Below, one piece after another: positions 57,001-64,000 of a DNA stretch of 64,000 bases; within the stretch, counting starts at the first letter, position 1, and every line of letters begins with the position of its first letter. The position numbers and the translations under genes were made by a program. Source of the DNA: Monosporascus cannonballus (taxonomy: Eukaryota > Ascomycota > Sordariomycetes > Xylariales). The stretch is taken from the NCBI GenBank assembly GCA_004154925.1, contig QJNS01000002.1, positions 682,001-746,000 of the forward strand. The letters are read 5' to 3'. The notes under the pieces were generated by a model that saw only the letters and a list, made by a program, of their open reading frames with translations, did not search any database and was not told the origin of the DNA.

Positions 57001-60000
57001 GAAATAATTTTTATTGGTAATCCGTATATGCTAAAAATGTATCTAAAGAAAATATATGCCAGTTGCTCGGCGTCTATATCCTCATGATATAGTAAAAAAT
57101 AGGAAAATTTTGTGAATCGATCGACGATTACGAATATGCTATCGTAATGTACTCCTATCGCTGGATTTTCGGATAAGGGAAATTTGGTAATAAAGTTGAA
57201 TATGACTAAATACTATGGTCGCTTTGCGACTGATAACGGTTATAATTTTCCGTATGGTTTATATCGTAATGCCTTCGTTTTAGCATAGATATCACATTAT
57301 TACATAATTTTTTAAACCGTAGATTTTATGCTAGGAAAATGGTATGTTCGCTTAATTTGTTCCAGGGTTTTGTGGATTTCTAGGTATCCGTGTAATTAAT
57401 GTTCGTATATTTTTTATATTAGATTTTTTCGGTATTCCTCTGGGACCTATATTTTATCCGTTTTTTGGTCCTTTAGGAGATTATCGTTATATTGTTAAAT
57501 TTTTTGATATATGCCGTAAGGTTTTGCCCGAATTATCGTAATTTGTCGTAAGCGTAAATGTTTTTTTGTAATGGTATCAAAAATTATATGGTTAATTTTA
57601 ACCAATTTCTTTTCGAGGTTTGATCGCCTGCTTAATGCGTTTACTTTACCGTTTTCTGATTCTTTCTTATGGATGATAACGAAGTCGAAATTCGCCAATT
57701 TTTTTACATATCTTAATTATCGTTCTGTAAATTCCCTGGTCGTGGTAAATCGGGTAAGATTTTGATAATCCGTATAAACTTTAACTTGGTGCAAATTTTT
57801 CTTTAGGAAGTACCTGAATTTCCGAAATGCCATAATAATGGCTATAAATTCCTTATCTGGAATGCCGTAATTAAATTCGGTTCTTTTTAATTTATACGAA
57901 AAAAATGTAATAGGGTGTAATTTGCCTTAATTATTTCGTTATCCGATTATTACGCCTAATGCGTAATCTAAAATATCGGTTTTTAATTTAATAAGGCGGT
58001 TTAGATCGTATATAATTAATACTAGCTTGCTGGTAATTACATCCTTAATATCCTAAAATGCTTTTTCCGTATCTGGCATTTATTTAAATTCTTTTTTTTT
58101 TCGTAAGATTTATTAGAGGTATAGCTATTCTGTTAAAGTTTCGAATAAATTTCTTATAGTAATTGGCGAATCCAAAAAATGCCTATACTTTTTTAACCGT
58201 TTTTGGCGTCTGCCATTTTGTAACTGCAGCGATTTTTTTGGGGTTTATCCTAATATGTCCTAAGGTAATGATATATCCCAGATATTTTATTTTCTGTATA
58301 TGGAATTAACATTTTTCTGTCTTGATAAATAACCTTACGTCCTGTAAAGCTTGAAAAACTTTATAAATATATCCTGCGTATGCTTTTTCCGTTTTCGAAA
58401 AAATAAGGATGTCGTCGAAATAATAAACGATAAAAACATCAAGGTATTTTCTTAGTACGTAATTAACTATTCGTTGAAAAATTGCTAATACGTTCGTAAG
58501 TTTTATTGGCGTAATTAAATATTTAAATAATCCGTACTTCGTTTTAAAGGTTATTTTTTATTCGTATTTTTTTCTTAATCTTAATAAAGTTGTATTTATT
58601 TTTAAGATCGAATAATGTAAATTATTTAATTCCGTAAAGTCGGTTTTTTATTTCCGTAATTAAGGGTAATAGTATTTAATTTTTAATAATAATATCGTTT
58701 AATTATCGATAATCGACCATAAGTTATAATTTTTCGTTTTTTTAAATACGAAAAACACGAGGTATTTTGCGGGTAATTTCGAAGATTAAATTTATCTTTT
58801 TCGTAACCAATTTTTTAAATATTTTTTGAAAATGCGTAATTCGTTTCCGTTAAAATTATAAATGGGGTAAAACTTCGTCGAAAATTTTTCTTTAAAAATT
58901 ATTTCATAATTTTATTTATTATGTTCTAGTAATTTCGTATCGAGCTTTTTCCTAAAGAACTGTTCGTATCTATAATATTATGGTAATATATTGGTTAAAT
59001 TGTTTAATTCCTTAAATTGTTATTCTTATTATTTTAAATCATTATCTAATTATTTTAATTTCGCTTTAATGGTAACAATAATATATCGTATTTTTCTTTA
59101 ATACCCGTTTTTTTTATATTTTATTCCTTTAGGTAATAAGGTATCTGTCGTATCCTTATGCTTGCATTCGTTATTATTATCGATCGAATATTAAGATTTT
59201 AATTTTTTCGTTTTTCATTTATTAATAAGAAATAAAACGAATTTTACCCGGCCAATTTCGCCGTTAATCAAAATTCCATACTGGCGTATCTATAATAATC
59301 CTAAAATCATATCGTAATTCTCGAATAAAACGATATCGAAATTAACCGTTTAATATCGTCCTTAAACAAAAATCTCGAAATAATTAATTTCGCATATAAC
59401 TTTTCCATTATCGTAAGCGAATTCCTAACTTTCGGCATTCGTCGTTATATAAGGTTTTAACTTATATTTCTATAGCAATTTAAATTTATTAACTATATCC
59501 GGTATAATATAATTTCCGCCCAGAGCTCCGTAATCCACCATTATAATATATTAATACGTTCCAATTCGTATATCCAAAATAATAAAGTCGTTAACGTTTC
59601 CTATCGTCGCGTTTAAAGCCTTTTTTGGAAATTATCTTTAATTCCTTTAGGTCTTATTATTTTACGGCTTTTTTATAAATAACTTTTTTCTTTTAACTTT
59701 TATTTAAGTTAATTAAGTTTTACTTATATTTTTTCGTTTAATGCGTTAAACTATTATATTTATTATTATTATCGGCATATTGTTCCTTTAAACCATATTA
59801 ATTGTTCTTAATTTTCTTATAATTCCTTTCTTTATTAAATAAATTGTTTTTTTATATTTACGATTATATCCTATTATGCGTTATTATGGTTATTATTTTA
59901 GAAATCTTTTATAAATTAACGTATTTTTTCTTTAATAATCTTTTTTTCGTAAAGGTTTATAATAAATACTAATTAAAAATAAAAATCCATAATAATTTTC

Positions 60001-63000
60001 TGATAATGTTTTTTTACCGTATGCTAAATTAATTCCTTTTCCGTTTAGTAATTATACTATTTATAATAACAAAAAGGGTTTTTTTATGGGCATTATTTTT
60101 TTTCGGGCCAGCTTTTTGTTTCGGCTAGTTATTAAATATTTCCTAGGGCTATAGTTCGAAACTGTCGATATTATTACTTATTATTTTTATTATACCTGGT
60201 ACGGTTTGGAAAATCGAATCCCTTATAATATATACGGGTAATTCGTACGTAAATATGTTATTTCTATTTTTCGTAATCGGGATATTTTCGTCGTCGACAA
60301 TGCATAATATGTATTCTGCCGTATTAATCGGATGTTCCGGGGCAAAGTTTTTCTATTCAATCCCGATATTCGTATAACTATCCTTATAATGCCTTTTGTT
60401 ATATTCGTAATATTTATCAAGCTAGCTTCTTGGTTTTTCGCATTTTCTGTCGAATCTTTTATCGGGATAGGCCTGGTTAAACCTTTTGCTTAAGTCCTGA
60501 TACATATTTGGCTTAAATTATGTTAATAACTTTGTTATCGTTTCCTTAATTATTTTTAAGTTGTTTTTCCGGTATAAAGATTTAATTATCTTATCGTAAT
60601 TTCTTAGATTTTTTATATTTATAAGCCTTATATCCTATTTTGCCGTAATTAAAGTACTTAATCTGGCTTTAATTTTGTTTATAAGTAATGCCGAATTCCA
60701 TAAGTCCTGGCGCCGTTCCGTAAAAAATAAAGGGTATATTTTTTTTTCTTTTTCTGATTAAACTTATATCCCGAACGCGGGGTATATTATCCTTTTTTTT
60801 CTTATCGTTTTTCAAACTGTTAATTATTAATTTTAATTACTTTTGCGATATACCGATTTAATATTATTAATCGTTTAATCCGAATAATTTTGTTTTTCAT
60901 ATTATTTTTTAGCTTTTTATAAAATATGTCGATAAAAGCGTTAGTTTTATCGTTTCCTTATTCCGCTTTAACCGCGAAATTTTTAAAGGTTACGGCGTAC
61001 TTAGACGTAAATTTTTTTTGTCGAAATTATAAAAGTTGTTAAACCGTTAATCGTTTTTTTATCCGGATTACCGAAATTATCGCGTATTTTATTTTCGAAA
61101 TTGGTATAAATTAAAAAAATCTCGTTAATAAAATTTTTCTTATTTGTTTTTTTTATTTCCAAAAAATTTCTTATAATAGGCTCAAATTAATTAACCGCAT
61201 TTCCTATTAGGCATATTCCTATTACTAGGACCATATCCGCTAGGTCGTTAAGATTTAAGAAGTAAAAGTAAATTCGTACCTAAATTAAAAAGGTTTAAAG
61301 GTTACCTTTTCCATTATAAGGTTCTGGTTTTTTCGGCTTTATACGAACGAAAAAAAGTTAGGCGGGCGTAACCCTAAGTTATCGGACTTTTTTCTCCAGT
61401 TCCCGAATTCGAGCTTAAAACTGCTAAATAAGAGTTTTCTAAATACTAATTAATATTTTGACAGTATTAAATATTGTTCAGAATTTAACGATATTATTAA
61501 ACAAAAGCTTGTAACATATAACGGCTAAACGGTTTAACCAATTATTAAACCTTAAGTCGACGGGTTTATGTTAATAGGAATATCGTAAGAATTTAAATAA
61601 TAAATATAATAACGTATTACGTCTTATAATACCAAAAATATTTTGGGTAACAATATTTTAATTAATTGTTGTAAGCTAATATTATTTAAACTATGGAAAT
61701 AACGAACATATATATCCTTATCTTAATTTAAGGTGTTTAAACAGCTTAAACCCTTGAAACCTTTAAGCTCTTTAAGCCCTCCTGCTAGCTCAAGGGGCTT
61801 AAGGTGCTTGGCGCCTTGAAACCTTTGAGCTAGTTACGTGACGTCTTGGCTAGGGTGGGACCCGTTCCTCTTGTGGTCCTGACCGTCCGGAAAGAAGCCA
61901 AGACCGTTAGGTCATAACACTTATTATGAAAAATTTTCTGGAAATAGGAAAATTGGATAAGGAAAGTTTTATTAATAAGATTTTTTTATTTTATATTAAT
62001 TTCGAAAATAAAATACGTGATAATTTCGATAATCCGGATAAAAAAAATTTACGGCCTAAAAACTTTTATAATTCCGATAAAAAAGATTTGCGTTTAAATA
62101 TACGATAATTTTTTAAAAACCTTATAATTAAATTAAAATAAGAAAATTACAAAGCCGACACCTTTATTAATATATTTTATAAAAGGTTAAAGAACGATAT
62201 AAAATATAAGATTATTCGAATAAAACGATTAATTATTTTAAACCGGTAAATTATAAAAGTAATTAAGATTAATAATCCATAATTTAAAAAATGATAAAAA
62301 AAGGATAATACGTTTTATATTCGAAATATAACAAATTTAAGTAAGAGAAACAATAAAACGCACCCTTTATTTTTTATAGAACGGCGCCAGGATTTATGAA
62401 ATTCGGCGTTACTTATAAATAAGATTAAAGCCAGATTAAATACCTTAATTACGGCAAAATAGGATATAAAACTTATAAATACAAAAAACCTAAAAGGTTA
62501 CGATAAAATAACTAAATACTTATATCGGAGAAATAATCCAGGAATATTTAAGGAAATAATAATAAGGTTATTAACATAATTTAAGCCAAATACATATTAG
62601 GCTTATGGCAAAACGTTCGACAAGGATTATTACAATAAGAAATTCGACAAAAAATATAAAAATCCCGAAAATTAATTTAACAAGTATCGCGAATATAATA
62701 AGAAGTATTATAAGGATAATTACGTAAATACCGAGATTAAACAGAAAAGTTTTATCCCGGAATTCCCAACCAATACGGTAGGATATACGCTATATATTAT
62801 CGACGACGAGAATATCCCGATTACGAAAAATAGAAATAACATATTTATAAATAAATTACTCGTATATACTATAAGGGATTCGACTTTTTAAACCGTACCG
62901 GAAATAACAAAAACAATAAATAATAGTATTAATAATTTCGATTTATAGCCCCGGGAGATATCCAGCAACTGGCTAAGACAAAAAGCTGGCCAAAAGAAAA

Positions 63001-64000
63001 ATAATGCCCGCAGGAAAACTTTTTTTGTTATTATAAATAATGTAATTACTAAACGGAAAAAAATTAAATTAGCGCACGATTAAAAAGTATTATTAAAAAG
63101 TTAATACGGACTTTTATTTTCAATTAGTATTTATTATAAATTTCTAGGAAAGAAATTATTAAAAAGCAATACGTTAATTTACCGGAGATCTTGGAAACGA
63201 TAATTAAGATAATATATAATAAGATGCAGTCGTATTAATAAAAACTAATTTATTCGATAGAAAAAAGAATTGCAACAAAATTAAGAATAACTAATACGGC
63301 TAAAAGAAACAATACGCCGGCAATAACGATGAATATAACAGCTTAACGCGTTAAACGAAAAAATATAAATAAAATTCGACAAATTCGAAAAGGAATTAAA
63401 AAAAAGATTATTTATAAAAAAGCTGTAGGATAACGAAACTCAAAAGGAATTAAAAAAAATTCCCAAAAAAGCTTTAAACGTAACGATAAAAAACGTTAAC
63501 GATCTTATTATTTTGGAAATACGAATAAGAACGTATTAGTATACCGTAATAATGGATTATGGAATTCTGGTCGGGAATTATATTGTATCAAATATGGTTA
63601 ATAAATTCAGACTGTTATAGAAATATATGACGGCTTAGCGGTTTAACCAACTATTAAACCTTAGTCGTACGGGTTTATGTTTGCAGAAGTATCGTGGAAA
63701 TCTAAGCAATAAATACAATAATAGTATTACGTCTCGTAATGCCAAGGGTATTTTGGGTAACGATATTATATTGCGAGCTGAAGGTATTTAAATTATGGAA
63801 TTAATAAGCGTATAAATCCTATTCCTATTAATTAGATTATTATTAATAAATTAGTAATCCGGCTTATTGGCTTATTACCAGTAAGTTAATAATCAGGCTT
63901 ATTAGCTTACCACCAATAAGTTGGTAATTTATTACGTAACCTCTCTTACCGCGTACTTGTGGTTGGATTATGACAAACCGTTTTTGGAAACCGTGGCTTA

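Overview
This window looks like a chromosomal segment of a filamentous ascomycete (Pezizomycotina) with a two-speed, RIP-shaped genome. Very AT-rich DNA full of broken LTR retrotransposons alternates sharply with GC-balanced islands that carry ordinary genes. Those genes have short fungal introns (55-159 bases, GT..AG, CTRAC-type branch sites) and typical fungal proteins. In the AT-rich part, G:C pairs have turned into A:T, retrotransposon frames are closed almost only by TAA/TAG, and paired LTRs differ by transitions, as expected from repeat-induced point mutation.

Layout: 1-17.1 kb is AT-rich and holds a possible miniature terminal-repeat retrotransposon (4067-4774), a complete but dead Ty3/Gypsy element on the minus strand (7142-14732, target duplication TTAAA), a solo LTR nested in it, and two solo copies of its own LTR. 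The first gene island (17.2-20.1 kb) carries one gene for a von Willebrand factor A-like protein. From 20.1 to 40.4 kb the DNA is AT-rich again: a plus-strand chromodomain Gypsy element (21740-28388), a second related but truncated element (to 36813), several solo LTRs, and about 2.5 kb of almost pure A+T (36.8-39.4 kb). The second island (40.4-54.4 kb) has three genes in its middle: a seven-helix membrane protein (+), a Mn-type superoxide dismutase without targeting sequence (-), and a large calpain-type cysteine protease (-). Its flanks are GC-balanced but I see no gene in them, and the right flank contains an assembly gap. From 54.4 kb to the end is a nest of Gypsy elements: a plus-strand element is split by a complete minus-strand element (55177-61919, target duplication CTTAT) and then by another LTR cut off by the window end.

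The four host genes do not form a pathway; they are unrelated single genes. The transposons do form a story. Ten LTRs belong to one chromovirus superfamily with a shared half from the TATA box to the end and at least five different upstream (U3) arms, several built from tandem or palindromic repeats, nearly all with an ACGT-core site. The sequence just after the 5' LTR is complementary to 11 bases just downstream of the TATA box, which suggests Tf1-like self-priming. Three of the elements also carry a related antisense reading frame between the chromodomain and the 3' LTR. This combination is my best candidate for something undescribed. Coordinates inside RIP-degraded elements are read by eye and approximate, except where target duplications fix the ends.
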